From Cepaea nemoralis (Eukaryota; Mollusca; Gastropoda; Stylommatophora; Helicidae), in NCBI GenBank assembly GCA_014155875.1, contig JACEFZ010015095.1:434001-498000 (forward strand): a stretch of DNA of 64,000 nucleotides. Direction: 5' to 3'. Shown here in pieces: positions 1-10,195 of this stretch; position 1 is the stretch's first letter; every line of letters starts with the position of its first letter. The translations under genes were made by a program, and so were the position numbers. The notes under the pieces were generated by a model. That model had not been told where the DNA came from. It ran no database searches and saw nothing but the letters and a program-made list of their open reading frames with translations.

Positions 1-733
1 GTTCTTCGGTGGCATGTGTCGATTTCTTGAATTCCTGTGACATCTGATGGGATGTTGAGAAGTTGTTTGAAATACTGTTTCCATCTTATTAGGATTTGTT
101 TTTGTTCACTTATTGATTCTCCATTTTCGCTGTTAATTATTTCAGTTGGGTCAAAAGGTTCTCCTCTGGTTCTAATTGCACTTATCTTTTTATAGAAGTT
201 TCTTGTTGCCTCTACATATAGTTTTTATTTAAGGTTTCTCCATACTCCTCCCAGTCTTTTTGTTTTGCTCTCTTTACTATTCTATTCACATGTCTTCTAT
301 ATCCTATGTAATCACATTCCTGTTTGCTCTTCAACCTCTGCATTCCAAAAATTTATTTTCTTTATCCGTGTTTTGCATTTTTTCGAGGTTCCACATGTTA
401 TTTTTGCAGTATTTAAAATGCTTGATTTGAACATCTCCCATTCTTCTTCCACTGTCTTTCTTTCTATAGGTAATTTTACAAAGATTTCAGTTAGTTCTTT
501 CTCATAATTTTCCCTCACTGTCTCGTCTTTGAGGTTTTTGAAGTTTACTGATTCACATGGCATGTTTTTTTCCTAGACTTTGCTTCCTTCTACTGATGAT
601 TCTTATTGTGGCAACACCTGCTTTGTGATCTGTGTGTATACCTAAGTTGGGCACTGCCCTTGCATCTAATATATTTCTCTTTCCGTTATTTCTTGTTAAT
701 ATAAAATCAATTTGGCTTTTGGTATCTAGATTG
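1..733 (-). mobile_element. LINE-B (RTE-like), downstream part, ORF fragments
   Basis: Minus-strand non-LTR retrotransposon running off the left edge. Reading leftwards, 553-747 encodes the end of an apurinic-type endonuclease domain (QIDFILTRNN, then a histidine-aspartate-histidine triad in HTDHKAGV). Positions 312-563 encode the basic linker before the reverse transcriptase in another frame, so the copy is frameshifted. The first 80 bases match, in reverse complement, the start of the plus-strand LINE at 43707, encoding YFKQLLNIPSD; this shows both are one family. The endonuclease is interrupted by a LINE-A copy at 744-3067 and resumes at 3078. This is a dead copy. Family assignment rests on motif recall, not a search. 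Confidence 0.75.
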
Positions 734-743
734 TTCCATTTAT
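734..743. repeat. Target-site duplication of nested LINE-A, left copy
   Basis: The ten bases ttccatttat occur here and again at 3068-3077, exactly bracketing the nested LINE-A. Both copies belong to the same codons of the interrupted LINE-B endonuclease. Confidence 0.85.
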
Positions 744-3067
744 TCATTCATTCATTCAGTAGCATGTCCTTTGCAGAACCTCGCTCCCATAACAACCTTC
801 CGGAAAGCTTCTCGATCACAAGCAAGATGTCCCGCGTCTGATACACCCATCTGGAGATCATCCGCCACATCCTGCACCCATCTTCTCTTTGGCCTTCCTC
901 TTCCTCTCTTCCCAGACATATACCCTTCCATTATTGTTCTCTCCAAACCTTCGTGACGTTTCAAGTGACCAAAATACTTAAATTTTCTTTGTTTTATCGT
1001 CTTTAATAGCCATCCCTCCTCAATATTCAACTCTTGAAGTATGGATGCATTTGTTCTTTTCTTTACCCAAGATATTCTTAGAACTCGTCTATAACATTTA
1101 TATTCAAAGGCGTTTATGCGCTGTTCAGCTTGTTTAGTAAGTGTCCATGTCTCACAGGCGTATGTTGCAATGGGAAAGATGCATGCTCTTAAAAATCTAA
1201 TTTTTGTAGTTCTGTCTGTCCCACTCCATAATTTATTCATCTGTTTTAGTCTTTGAAGAGCAATGGATAGTCGCCGTTTAATTTCTTTCATTGTGTCACC
1301 GTTATTGGTAATCAATGACCCAAGATATTCAAAATTTTCCACCAACTCCAATTTTCCCCCATTAATGTATATTTCTTTCTCCATAGTAGTTTTATCTGTA
1401 TGCATTACATTATCTTTGTTTTTGCTATGTTAAGATATAAGTTGTGATTTTCACTATTCAATTGGGTTGAGGCTATTAGGTTTTCTATGCCATTCTGTGT
1501 TGTGGATAGTAATACTGTATCATCAGCATATTGAATCTCGGGCATCATATAGCTCCCTGTTTATATCATCTCTTACATTTCTCATTATATTTTCGGCATA
1601 CAGGTTAAACAAATAGGGTGACAGCACACAGCCCTGACGGACTCCTTGCTTGATGTCAAACCAATCTGATGCCTCGCCATCTATTCTAACTGCTGCTTGT
1701 TGGTCTAGATAGAGCATTTTTATGAGTTGTACTACATGTGATGGAAAGCCCATAGTCCTCAAGATTTCCCAAAGTTTCTGATGCTGTACACAGTCAAATG
1801 CCTTTGAATAATCCACAAAACATGAGTATAGGTTTACATTAAATTCTCTGCACTTCTCTATTATTAAACGCATGTTGAATATGTGATCTCTTGTTCTTCT
1901 TCCTTGTCTAAATCCAGCTTGAACTACGTTAATCTCTTCTTCCTTTTTCTTACGAAGTCTTGCCATTATGACTTTTAGTAGGATTTTACTTGCATGACTG
2001 ATCAGGGCAACAGTTCTATAGTTCGTGCATAATTTCAGGTTGCCCTTTTTTGGTATTGGAATGAAGATAGTTCTCTTCCAATCTTTTGGCCATATACCAT
2101 ATTTCCAAATCTTTGTACATAATGCATGATATATGTGTATGCTTTCTTCTCCTCCCGCTTTAATTAGTTCAGCTGGTATCTCATCACATCCAGGAGATTT
2201 ACCATTCTTCAGGTGCTTTATAGCCCAAGCAATTTCATCTAATGAGGGTTCTGTCTCTGCTGTCGTTGGCTCATGTATCTCATTCATATCCTCACTGTCA
2301 CTCATATCATACATTCCACTGCAGTACTCCTGCCATCTTTCTAGAATTTGCCTAGATTCTGTTAAGGTATTCCCCATCTTGTCACAGATAACATTCAATT
2401 GAGGTTGAACATTTCTTGTCAATAACTTCATTTCTTTGAACATTTCATAATCTCTTCCAGCCTTATGATATTGCTCTATTCTGGTACAGCAATCTTGAAT
2501 ATATTGATTTTTGTCCTTTCTTGTGTTCTTTCTTATTTCTCGAGTTAAAGATTTATACTTCATCCTGTGGTTAATTGATTCATCTCCTTTCTGTTTCAGC
2601 TCCCTTCGTTGTTTTATTAATTCTAACATGTCTAATGCAATCCATGGCTTAAGTTGCTTTTTCTTGGTCGGAATGAAATCTTTGGCTGCAGTTATCAAGA
2701 TATCTCTAGCTTGTACTGCCAGTTCATCAGGTGTCATTTCTGCTTGTACAGACATCAAGACCCCAAAGCGATTCCTAACTTCTATGTTGTATGCGTCTGG
2801 TATGTTTGTGATATCAAAACGAAGTGGCCTTGGTCCTCGGGTAAGCTTTTTGAGTTTTAATTTCAGATCTGCTTTTAATAACTGATGATCTGTATCACAG
2901 TCTGCACTTCGTAGGGGTTTTGCAGATGTTATGCTTGATCTCCATCTTCTATGTATTAAAATATAATCTATCTGATTTTTGGTAAAACTGTCTGGAGACT
3001 TCCATGTGAAGAGTCTTCTTGGATGTTGTTTAAAAAGTGTGTTGACTATCGTTAACTCATTTTCTGA
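744..3067 (-). mobile_element. LINE-A (RTE-like) copy 1, 5'-truncated, nested in LINE-B
   Basis: A 2.3-kb non-LTR retrotransposon on the minus strand. Its 3' end is a (GAAT)n tail at about 744-757, and the stop codon lies inside that tail. It is flanked by a 10-bp target-site duplication (734-743 and 3068-3077). It is 5'-truncated in the endonuclease; the copy at 26085 extends further upstream. Protein motifs include SADCDTDHQLL (endonuclease end), YSKAFDCVQ, GVRQGCVLSPYLF, YADDTVL and the C-terminal GRGRPKRRW region. A deletion of about 25 bases just before YADD breaks the reading frame near 1530. No 3' UTR worth the name is present. Confidence 0.88.
752..1405 (-). pseudogene. LINE-A reverse transcriptase C-terminal part (frame-shifted)
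   Basis: Continuation of the reverse transcriptase in a new frame. It contains the thumb/post-RT block (VENFEYLGSLITNNG, FLRACIFPIATYACETWTL), the RISWVKKRTNASIL motif typical of RTE-like proteins, and GYMSGKRGRGRPKRRWVQ. It ends in ...CKGHATE, with the TGA stop formed by the (GAAT)n tail. Frame continuity with the upstream part is lost at about 1405-1530. Confidence 0.85.
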
Positions 3068-3073
3068 TTCCAT
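1523..3073 (-). pseudogene. LINE-A reverse transcriptase, N-terminal 516 codons
   Basis: Carries the end of the endonuclease (KNQIDYILIHRRW, CDTDHQLLKADL), a basic linker and reverse transcriptase motifs through GVRQGCVLSPYLFNLYAENIM. It then leaves frame after RELYDAR, because about 25 bases present in the copy at 26085 are missing immediately upstream of the catalytic YADD box. The apparent ATG at 3071-3073 is not the element's own: it lies in the target-site duplication contributed by LINE-B. It is therefore a chance start on a truncated copy. Confidence 0.85.
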
Positions 3074-3077
3074 TTAT
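3068..3077. repeat. Target-site duplication of nested LINE-A, right copy
   Basis: Second copy of ttccatttat. On the minus strand it reads ataaatggaa and supplies the ATG of the downstream LINE-A reading frame. Confidence 0.85.
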
Positions 3078-3305
3078 ACCAGGTGTATATTTGTGAGTCT
3101 TTTTGTTTATAGAATGTGTTTGTTATATAGAGGTCGTGTTGGCTGCATAGCTCTATCAGTATACTTCCTCTCTTCCATTGTTGAATCGCTGATCTATCTC
3201 GTAGTCCATTAAAATTGCCGGGTCTATATCCATTTGGGTCAGTCCGTTTATACTTCTTAGTTTTTCTACGAGCAATATGAAGATCCCCTGCCAGCTTGCT
3301 AGGCC
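3078..3305 (-). mobile_element. LINE-B endonuclease, upstream part (right of nested insertion)
   Basis: Reading leftwards, this segment encodes an endonuclease stretch beginning LAGDLHIARRK, then NGLRDRSAIQQWKRGS, ITNTFYKQKDSQIYTW, and stops exactly where LINE-A enters; the remainder (WNNLDTKSQIDFIL) continues at 747 and below. The (G)D of LAGDL corresponds to the GDFN box of related enzymes but is degraded. The left (5') limit near 3305 is approximate. Upstream sequence is not recognisably coding. Confidence 0.7.
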
Positions 3306-3960
3306 AGTAGCAGGTTTAGGAGAAACATCTGACTATAGAGAGTTCATCCCCTATGGCAAGCCATAACCCCATTAGCCCATGACCTCGCGGTCATGGTTTC
3401 CTCGTTCTACACCACGTGGAAGTGGGGGTTGACTTGTGTAGTCTGCAAGTCATCGGCAGGCCACTAATTTTCACTTTTCACCCCTCCTGAGAGAGGGTAG
3501 CAAATCCTAACCCTGCTGGCTGCAGGGCCAGGTGCAGTCCACACCTAGTAGTTCACTTACCTATCACTGTCATATAAAGAAATTGTTGTTACATACCTAT
3601 AAAATGGATGACAGGCAAAAAGAAGTAAATATTTTTGGGGCGTCAGGCCTGTGTTGACACCCTGACGCATCTGGGGGATGGAAAGATACCTGTGTGTGTG
3701 CGTGTGTGTATTGCCATGGAAAACATGGTAACATCATAACATAGGCAGAGCTACCACTAGCCAGGGAAGGACTTGGGATGACGCAAAATAAGCAAACATT
3801 ACAATAAACAAGAAAATCTAGATACAATAATTTAAAATTGAAAATAGTAATCTTAAGGCACATAGCAGTCAGAAGGTCTCCTCACGTGTGAAGATCTCTT
3901 AGTATTCTAAACATAATATTTAAATTTAAATTGTATCACAATGTCTCGTGTTCCATAAGT
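3306..3960. other. Unassigned stretch, no gene seen
   Basis: No supported coding frame. Positions 3377-3396 form a perfect hairpin (8-bp stem ccatgacc/ggtcatgg, 4-nt loop). A short (GT)-rich run occurs at about 3691-3708. The minus ORF at 3597-3863 has no recognisable motif, and I treat it as chance. Confidence 0.5.
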
Positions 3961-3969
3961 TTTATCAAG

Positions 3970-4034
3970 CAAAGTCGAGTACTGTCGGCGGGCCTGATGA
4001 ACTGACGTTGCGGGCCGTAGTTTGGTGACCTCTG
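3970..4034. mobile_element. hAT-like terminal sequence
   Basis: The outer end, read on the minus strand, is CAGAGGTCACCAAACTACGG followed by CCCGC. It resembles the left end of the hAT relic at 4145 (TAGAGGTTCCCAAACC) and hAT termini in general. It abuts the 17-bp satellite at 4035. I could not find the opposite terminus, so this is a terminal fragment or a diverged MITE. Confidence 0.4.
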
Positions 4035-4035
4035 G

Positions 4036-4144
4036 CCTAGATCATACGTCTGCCTAGATCATATGTCAGCATATATCATACATCAGCTTAGATCATACAT
4101 CAGCCTAGATCATACATCAGCCTAGATCATACATCAACTTAGAT
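4036..4144 (+). repeat. 17-bp satellite, first block
   Basis: Tandem copies of a 17-bp unit (cctagatcatacatcag) with substitutions such as cctaga to cttaga. The array is interrupted by the hAT relic at 4145 and the LINE-I at 5322, and resumes at 4931 and 10196. It was therefore originally one array of roughly 650 bp. Confidence 0.9.
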
Positions 4145-4930
4145 TAGAGGTTCCCAAACCGCGGGCCACGTGTGGCCCGCCAGCTGTCAGAAAGTGGCAC
4201 GCGAGGCCTCATTTCAGTCGAGATTTCAAGAGTTCACAATAGAGTAGGATAATGTTGCCCCCTTCATAAATCCGTTCCCATTTCCTGATGTCAAGCTCCG
4301 TCAGTTACAGCAAAACCTTCAGCACGAAGTAATTGATTTGAAGTGCAATTCTGCTCTGAGATGATATTTCTGGAGCTGCCTGCTTAATCTTCAGCTAATC
4401 ATATGATGTCATTCTGGCAACTATTGCCTGTCGAACAATTTGAGCCCTTGCGTTCATTCGCCCAGAGATACATTTGTCGTTTTGATTCGACTTACAGATG
4501 CGAGCAGTCATTTTCCGCAATGACCGTTATAAAAAAAAAAAACAAGCAATGTTCCAGACTCACTGACAGTAACCTAGCTGCGCTTATGACTTTGGGCACG
4601 ACAGATTTGTGCCCAGACATTGATAAACTGGCATCTGAACTGAAGTAACTAGTTATGAAGAACAGTTACAATTGTAAATTAATTACATTAATAGCGATTT
4701 TTGAAACTGATTAAAAATGTATTGTTAAATGAACTTTAGATTGTAAACCAAAAAATGACCGCAGTGTAGTACTGATATTGACTGCCTTTAAAGTTGTAGA
4801 ATTTTGTTGACGAAAGCTAAGAAAGGTAAGATTGATATTGCAAGTTTTTTATAATTGTATAACGTTGTGGCCGCTTAACTACCAAAAATAGTAGATATGG
4901 CCCTCTGCTTGAAAAGCTGGGGAACCACTG
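4145..4930 (+). mobile_element. hAT DNA transposon relic in satellite
   Basis: A 786-bp element with imperfect inverted ends (left TAGAGGTTCCC, right reading inward CAGTGGTTCCC). It is flanked by an 8-bp duplication with one mismatch (acttagat at 4137-4144, acctagat at 4931-4938), which is the hAT target-site length. Inside, plus-strand codons from about 4268 give a decayed transposase (LRQLQQNLQHEVIDLKCNS, then a stop), followed by an open dimerisation segment. The rest of the transposase is deleted, so it is non-autonomous. Confidence 0.85.
4403..4648 (+). pseudogene. hAT transposase C-terminal dimerisation segment
   Basis: 81 codons containing FWQLLPVEQFEPLRSFAQRY, then RCEQSFSAM and RLTDSNLAALMTLGTT. 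This matches the C-terminal dimerisation region of hAT transposases in the GTF2IRD2/FAM200/ZBED-like group, where the equivalent is ..CEQLFS.M...RSRLTDE.L. An upstream frame holds EVIDLKCNSALR before an in-frame stop, so the gene is degraded. The apparent start Met is internal to the ancestral protein. Confidence 0.8.
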
Positions 4931-5321
4931 ACCTAGATCATACATCAGCCTAGATCATACATCAGCTTAGATCATACATCAGCCTAGATCATACATCAGT
5001 CTGGATCATACATCAGCCTAGATCATACATCAGCTTAGATCATACATCAGTCTAGATCATACATCAGTCTAGATCATACACCAGCCTAGATCATACATCA
5101 GCTTAGATCATACATCAGCCTAGATCATACATCAGTCTAGATCATACACCAGCCTAGATCATACATCAGCCTAGATCATACATCAGCTTAGATCATACAT
5201 CAGCCTAGATCATACATCAGTCTAGATCATACACCAGCCTAGATCATACATCAGCCTAGATCATACATCAGCTTAGATCATACATCAGCCTAGATCATAC
5301 ATCAGCCTAGATCATACATCA
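4931..5321 (+). repeat. 17-bp satellite, second block
   Basis: About 23 copies of the 17-bp unit between the hAT relic and the full-length LINE-I. Higher-order patterning is visible: runs of cctaga, cttaga and tctaga variants recur in the same order. Confidence 0.92.
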
Positions 5322-5594
5322 CCCCTCTGCTGTGTGTCCACCGTGACGAGGTAGAGGGGCTTGTGCGTCCCAATGACCCCAAGAGCTATGCCGACGGTAG
5401 CACAGCTACTGGTAGGGCCACCCATGTCGGACAGGTCAAGGGAGAGGGACCAGACGAAGAGACACACAAACCTGCTGCCTTGTAGGTAGACTGGGGACAG
5501 TCAAAGGCTAGGGAAAGCACCCCAAATACATGCTTGTCGAAATCGGATGTACTGAGCCACAGGCTTGACAAAGCAGTGCAACGTAACTTAATTC

Positions 5595-8500
5595 ATGATG
5601 TCACAAATCAAAATTAATCGATATGGTGCTAATCCCGTGAAGTCCCATCAGGCGGTGATAGTGCCGGGCCCCCTGCCTCGAGGGGGTCCACCCATGACTA
5701 CTGGTGGTCACCTTCCCCTGTGCTGTGGAGTCAAGGCACAGAGGAGTAGGTTAAGAGCTATTGACCAAATACCCCGGACACTCAACATACTACAGTGGAA
5801 TGCCGAAGGAGTTTACAAGAAGAAAGACTCCCTAACACAGCGTCTTCATAAAGATAGAATAGATGTGGCATGCATTCAAGAGACACACCTCAACGCCAAT
5901 CACAAATTCTCAGTCAGAGGATATCAGGCCACACGTTTCGACCGCGAAGGACACAAAGGAGGAGTTCTAATACTTACACGAAATACAATACCTTGCAGCG
6001 AAGTATCTGTGATCTCTGACAACCAAACGGAAATTATAGGTGTTGATATAATGATAAAGGACGTGAAAATAAGAATCTACAATCTGTATAGCCCAGCAGA
6101 TAAGGACCTTACACTCTCAAACATGAAAATAACTGACACAAACTGCATTATTGTCGGAGACTTTAATAGCCGTTCAGAAAGATGGGGATACCCAGATACT
6201 GACAAAAGAGGAGATGAATTGGAGGACTGGGAAATAGACTCAAATCTCCATCTACTCAACAAAGCGGATGACACACCGAGCTTCTACTCCAGAAGATGGC
6301 TTACCACTTCTACTCCAGACTTAGCTTTCTGCACAGGAGACATCCTCCACAAAATCGATCGCCATGTGCTGGACCAATTAGCAGGTAGTGACCACAGACC
6401 AATCAAGCTTGAAATGAATATGGAGTATGTTCCACAGGAGCAAAAGCCCTTGCCCCGCTGGAATTACAAACGAGCAGATTGGGACAGATTTGCCATACTA
6501 ACAGACAAATATTGCGAAAACATAAATACACGATATGGCAACATAAAGCAAATGGTGGAAAGCCTAAACAGAGCGATAATACAGGCAGCCACTGAGTCCA
6601 TTCCAAGAGGAGCGAGGAAAAATTACAAACCATACTGGACTGAAGAACTACAAAGTTTGGAGGACAAAGTTGAAGATGCCAGGAAGACAGCAGAGAGAGA
6701 ACAAACAATTGAAGCAAACATCTCTCTCAAAGCCATCTCAGCAAAATATAAAAGAACAGTAAATCAAACAACAAGAGATTGTTGGAGGGAAAAAACAGAA
6801 AACCTGAATTTTGACAGGGATGGAAACAAACTATGGAAACTAGTGAAAGCCATGAACAATGAAGGACCTAGAAACAAACAAATAACAATTAAACAAGGAA
6901 ATGCCTTGCTTACAGGCAAAAAGGCTGCAAATGCACTAATGGAACACTATGCAAATGCAAACCACATTGATATTACAACCGAACAGAAGAAAGCAATCAA
7001 AGACAAACAGATACATCATAGAAATACAGAGACAGCAGCAGAATATATGATGGCAAATCTAACAATGGAAGAAATGGAACAGGCAATGAATACCCTAAAA
7101 AAGAAGAAATCACCAGGAAAGGATGGAATCACAAATGAAATGCTAATAGGACTAGGCACCAAGGCAAAGAAGAAACTACTAGCAGTCCTAAATAACAGCT
7201 GGAAGAGAGGAATAGTCCCACAGGCATGGAAGGAAGCTATACTAATACCAGTCCCAAAGAAAGGAAAAGACCTGGAAGAACCAAATGGCTATCGACCTAT
7301 CAGTCTACTGAGCTGTGTAGGAAAATTAATGGAACGCATTATCAATGGCAGGCTAACATGGCATCTGGAAGAAAACAAACTCTTAACACCACACCAAGCA
7401 GGATTCAGAAAATACAGATCCACTGAAGATCAAATAACCTATATAGCTCAGGAAATAGAGGATGCCTTCCAAGAGAAAAAGCACACACTAGCAGTCTGGA
7501 TAGATTTAGAAAAAGCATTTGATAAAGTATGGAAGGAAGGACTGAAAGTAAAACTGCAAAACATGCATGTTTGTGGAAAAATGTATAAATGGATCAGCCA
7601 CTACCTTGAGAACAGAACTGCCAGGACAAAAGTACAAGGACAAACAAGCAAAATGATGCTGCTGGAGCAAGGTGTCCCCCAAGGAGGAGTTCTTTCACCA
7701 ACATTATTCCTAGCATATATAAATGACATCACAGAAAATTTTCCAGCCCGAGTACACACATCCTCCTTTGCAGATGACCTAGCCATATGGACATCTGAAG
7801 AATATATTAGTACAGCTAACAGCAGAATACAGCAAGCCTTATTAGCGCTAGAGGACTGGTCAAAATCATGGCTAGTAAAGATAAGTGAGGAGAAAACAAC
7901 ATGCACAGTGTTCTCCCTCTCAAATAAAACTCAGCAACCTAAGCTGGTATTGAATGGAAAATTATTGCCCCATGAAGAAAATCCAAACTATCTAGGAGTC
8001 ACCTTTGATCGTCGCCTGACATGGAAGACACAGGTTGAGAAAAATCGAACAAGAGCAAGGCAGAGAATGGCAATCATGAAAAAGCTTGCTGGTACAACGT
8101 GGGGAGCAGATGAGAAAGTTCTCAAGAAGTTATATACTGGACGGGTGAGGCCAGTACTGGAATATGGCATTGCAGCTTGGGCAACAGCAGCTAAGTCAAA
8201 CTTTAACAAAATAAGTAGAGTCCAAAACCAAGGAATGCGAATCATAACTGGAAGCCTGAAGACAACGCCTATTAATGAACTAGAAAAGATCACTTGTTTA
8301 CAACCAATGCAGGACAGAAGAGATAGCAGAGCCCAGCAACAAGCAGAAAAATTTAGAAGATTGACAGACCACCCTATGTACAACAGATTTAATGGTTTTG
8401 GAAAGGGAAGACTGAAGCGTAGCAACTTTGTAGAAACTGCAAAACGAAGGATTAGGGCAGATCCTATACTTAACATATCAACAGTCAAGCCCATACACAA

Positions 8501-9446
8501 TGCACACAACTTCCCAGCTTGGAGACAGCAGCAACTGCCTGAGATGATAGAAAACATTCCTGGTATTGAGAAAAAGAACACTCAGCATGAAACCGAAAGA
8601 AGAGAAATAACCCTAAACTACATTAAAGAACATTACCCAAGCAGGAATTGGACCCATGCATATACAGATGGATCAGCCAAAAATTCAATAGAGAATGGAG
8701 GAGGAGGAATTCTCCTAAATTTAAAAAATGGAGTGAAAAAAACACATTCAATGGCAACTGGAAAATTTTCAAGTAACTTCAAAGCGGAGGTAGAGGCTTT
8801 GAAAACTGCAGCAGAAATGCTCCTGATGGAGGAAAATAAAGAGAAGCAAATAGCTATCTTCACAGATGCAAAGTCAGCTGTCTCAATACTCAAGAGCAAT
8901 AACAGCACAGAACTAACTGACCTAAGAGCAGCACTCCATGGTCTATGCCAGAAATCCAAAAAAGTTGTAATACAGTGGATCCCATCACATTGCAGTATAC
9001 CTGGAAACGAAGAGGCTGACAGACTGGCAAAAGAGGGCGGACGACTACCACAGCCTGACATAGACATAACCTATAATGAGGCAAAGAGGTTGATAAAAAG
9101 CACTTATAGAACCAAATGGGAATCTGAGCATCCAGGCCATCAGAAGGATGATGCATATTACAAACTCGACCGAAGAGAACAAGTAGCAATCTTCAGACTC
9201 CGCACAGGACATAACAGGCTGAAATACCACTTGTTCAATAAACTAAAGATAGGAGATACTGATGAATGTAATTGTAGAACTGGAAAAATGACAGCAAAAC
9301 ATTTGCTGCAGGATTGCCCAACGTATGCAGAACAGAGAAAGATATTTTGGCCCACACCTGCTTCATTTGAGGACAAGCTCTATGGAGATATCAACAAGCT
9401 CAAGTTGACCGCAGCTTACTTTAACTACATACAGGTTGACATTTAA
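5595..9446 (+). CDS. LINE endonuclease / reverse transcriptase / RNase H polyprotein
   Basis: 1283 aa. It nicks target DNA, copies the element RNA at the nick and probably degrades the RNA strand. The N-terminus is basic and proline/glycine-rich. The APE-type endonuclease spans residues about 62-275 (QWNAEG ~68, QETHL 95-99, GDFNSRS ~187, GSDHRP ~264). Reverse transcriptase lies at about 510-800 (IDLEKAFDKVW ~635, GVPQGGVLSP ~695, FADDLAIW ~725). RNase H lies at about 1018-1150 (YTDGSA ~1023, AEVEAL, FTDAKSAV, SHCSIPGNEEADRL ~1130). A C-terminal CxC...HLLQDCP zinc-binding motif sits near 1225. RNase H places it outside Jockey and CR1 and near I/Ingi/Outcast-like clades; the exact clade is unresolved. 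All catalytic residues I can check are present. The ATG pair at 5595 is the first in frame. Confidence 0.93.
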   Translation: MMSQIKINRYGANPVKSHQAVIVPGPLPRGGPPMTTGGHLPLCCGVKAQRSRLRAIDQIPRTLNILQWNAEGVYKKKDSLTQRLHKDRIDVACIQETHLNANHKFSVRGYQATRFDREGHKGGVLILTRNTIPCSEVSVISDNQTEIIGVDIMIKDVKIRIYNLYSPADKDLTLSNMKITDTNCIIVGDFNSRSERWGYPDTDKRGDELEDWEIDSNLHLLNKADDTPSFYSRRWLTTSTPDLAFCTGDILHKIDRHVLDQLAGSDHRPIKLEMNMEYVPQEQKPLPRWNYKRADWDRFAILTDKYCENINTRYGNIKQMVESLNRAIIQAATESIPRGARKNYKPYWTEELQSLEDKVEDARKTAEREQTIEANISLKAISAKYKRTVNQTTRDCWREKTENLNFDRDGNKLWKLVKAMNNEGPRNKQITIKQGNALLTGKKAANALMEHYANANHIDITTEQKKAIKDKQIHHRNTETAAEYMMANLTMEEMEQAMNTLKKKKSPGKDGITNEMLIGLGTKAKKKLLAVLNNSWKRGIVPQAWKEAILIPVPKKGKDLEEPNGYRPISLLSCVGKLMERIINGRLTWHLEENKLLTPHQAGFRKYRSTEDQITYIAQEIEDAFQEKKHTLAVWIDLEKAFDKVWKEGLKVKLQNMHVCGKMYKWISHYLENRTARTKVQGQTSKMMLLEQGVPQGGVLSPTLFLAYINDITENFPARVHTSSFADDLAIWTSEEYISTANSRIQQALLALEDWSKSWLVKISEEKTTCTVFSLSNKTQQPKLVLNGKLLPHEENPNYLGVTFDRRLTWKTQVEKNRTRARQRMAIMKKLAGTTWGADEKVLKKLYTGRVRPVLEYGIAAWATAAKSNFNKISRVQNQGMRIITGSLKTTPINELEKITCLQPMQDRRDSRAQQQAEKFRRLTDHPMYNRFNGFGKGRLKRSNFVETAKRRIRADPILNISTVKPIHNAHNFPAWRQQQLPEMIENIPGIEKKNTQHETERREITLNYIKEHYPSRNWTHAYTDGSAKNSIENGGGGILLNLKNGVKKTHSMATGKFSSNFKAEVEALKTAAEMLLMEENKEKQIAIFTDAKSAVSILKSNNSTELTDLRAALHGLCQKSKKVVIQWIPSHCSIPGNEEADRLAKEGGRLPQPDIDITYNEAKRLIKSTYRTKWESEHPGHQKDDAYYKLDRREQVAIFRLRTGHNRLKYHLFNKLKIGDTDECNCRTGKMTAKHLLQDCPTYAEQRKIFWPTPASFEDKLYGDINKLKLTAAYFNYIQVDI

Positions 9447-9465
9447 AGGTGCATGAAGACCCAGA

Positions 9466-9741
9466 GGCATGAAATGAAATATTGCTTGGATAGCAAATCC
9501 ATTATGTGGAAAGTCCAAATCGAAAGCTCGCTGTGTGGGCTTCATAAAAGGTGGAAAAGTGTCCTAGTGGCACGAAATGGAATATTGCTTGATAGCAAAT
9601 CCATTACGTGGAAAGTCCGAATCAAAAGCCCATTGTGTGGGCTTCATAAAAGGTGGAAAAGTGTCCTAGTGGCATGAAATGGAATATTGCTTGGATAGCA
9701 AATCCATTACGTGGAAAGTCCGAATCGAAAGCTCACTGTGT
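9466..9741 (+). repeat. 103-bp tandem repeats in LINE-I 3' UTR
   Basis: About 2.7 copies of a unit of roughly 103 bp beginning ggcatgaaatgg and containing gcaaatccattacgtgg. The repeat starts within 25 bases of the ORF stop. A reverse-complement version is recognisable in the LINE-I fragment at about 37000-37140, so it belongs to the family. Confidence 0.85.
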
Positions 9742-10195
9742 GGATGTCATCTGCAGACTGCATACTTCTGGTTTCCGGAAGAACAGCCTATGGTGAACGG
9801 AAGGCCCAATATACGGAAGTGAGGCTAAGCAGCCATGTGCAGGACGTGACGATTCCTTGGGTGAGCCCAGTACCAGAGCGCTATGTATCGGCTCTGCAAG
9901 TATGGAAGCCTCCTTGGATGGCGGGGAATGCCCATGGTCTGCCCCTGCCTTCCCTTGAGGGCTGACCAGGATCTTTGACTGTTCTATATGGACCAGCTGG
10001 GATGGGGGATAACACCACAACAGTGAGAGTCAAACGTCCTAAGAAACCCCCGGGAAGGTTAACCCGGTCAACAAATGCCCGCAGAAGTCGGATGTGTCGG
10101 CCTAACGGCGCAAGAATGCAGCTCTGCTGTAAACAGGCACAACGCAATCACATCCGAAAAAAAACTCCGGATGAACGAAGAAGAAGAAGAAGAAG

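Larger units (their letters stand above)
5322..10195 (+). mobile_element. Full-length LINE-I retrotransposon (I-group, RNase H-bearing)
   Basis: A 4.9-kb element with a 5' leader of about 270 bases, one uninterrupted 1283-codon ORF, a roughly 750-bp 3' UTR with internal repeats, and a (GAA)n tail at 10178-10195. It inserted into the 17-bp satellite. The flanking atcatacatca at 5311-5321 and 10196-10206 is an 11-13 bp duplication, although the target is itself repetitive. No separate ORF1 is visible. The intact catalytic motifs and frame suggest recent insertion. Other family members are at 46898-48290 and 36255-37561. Confidence 0.9.
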
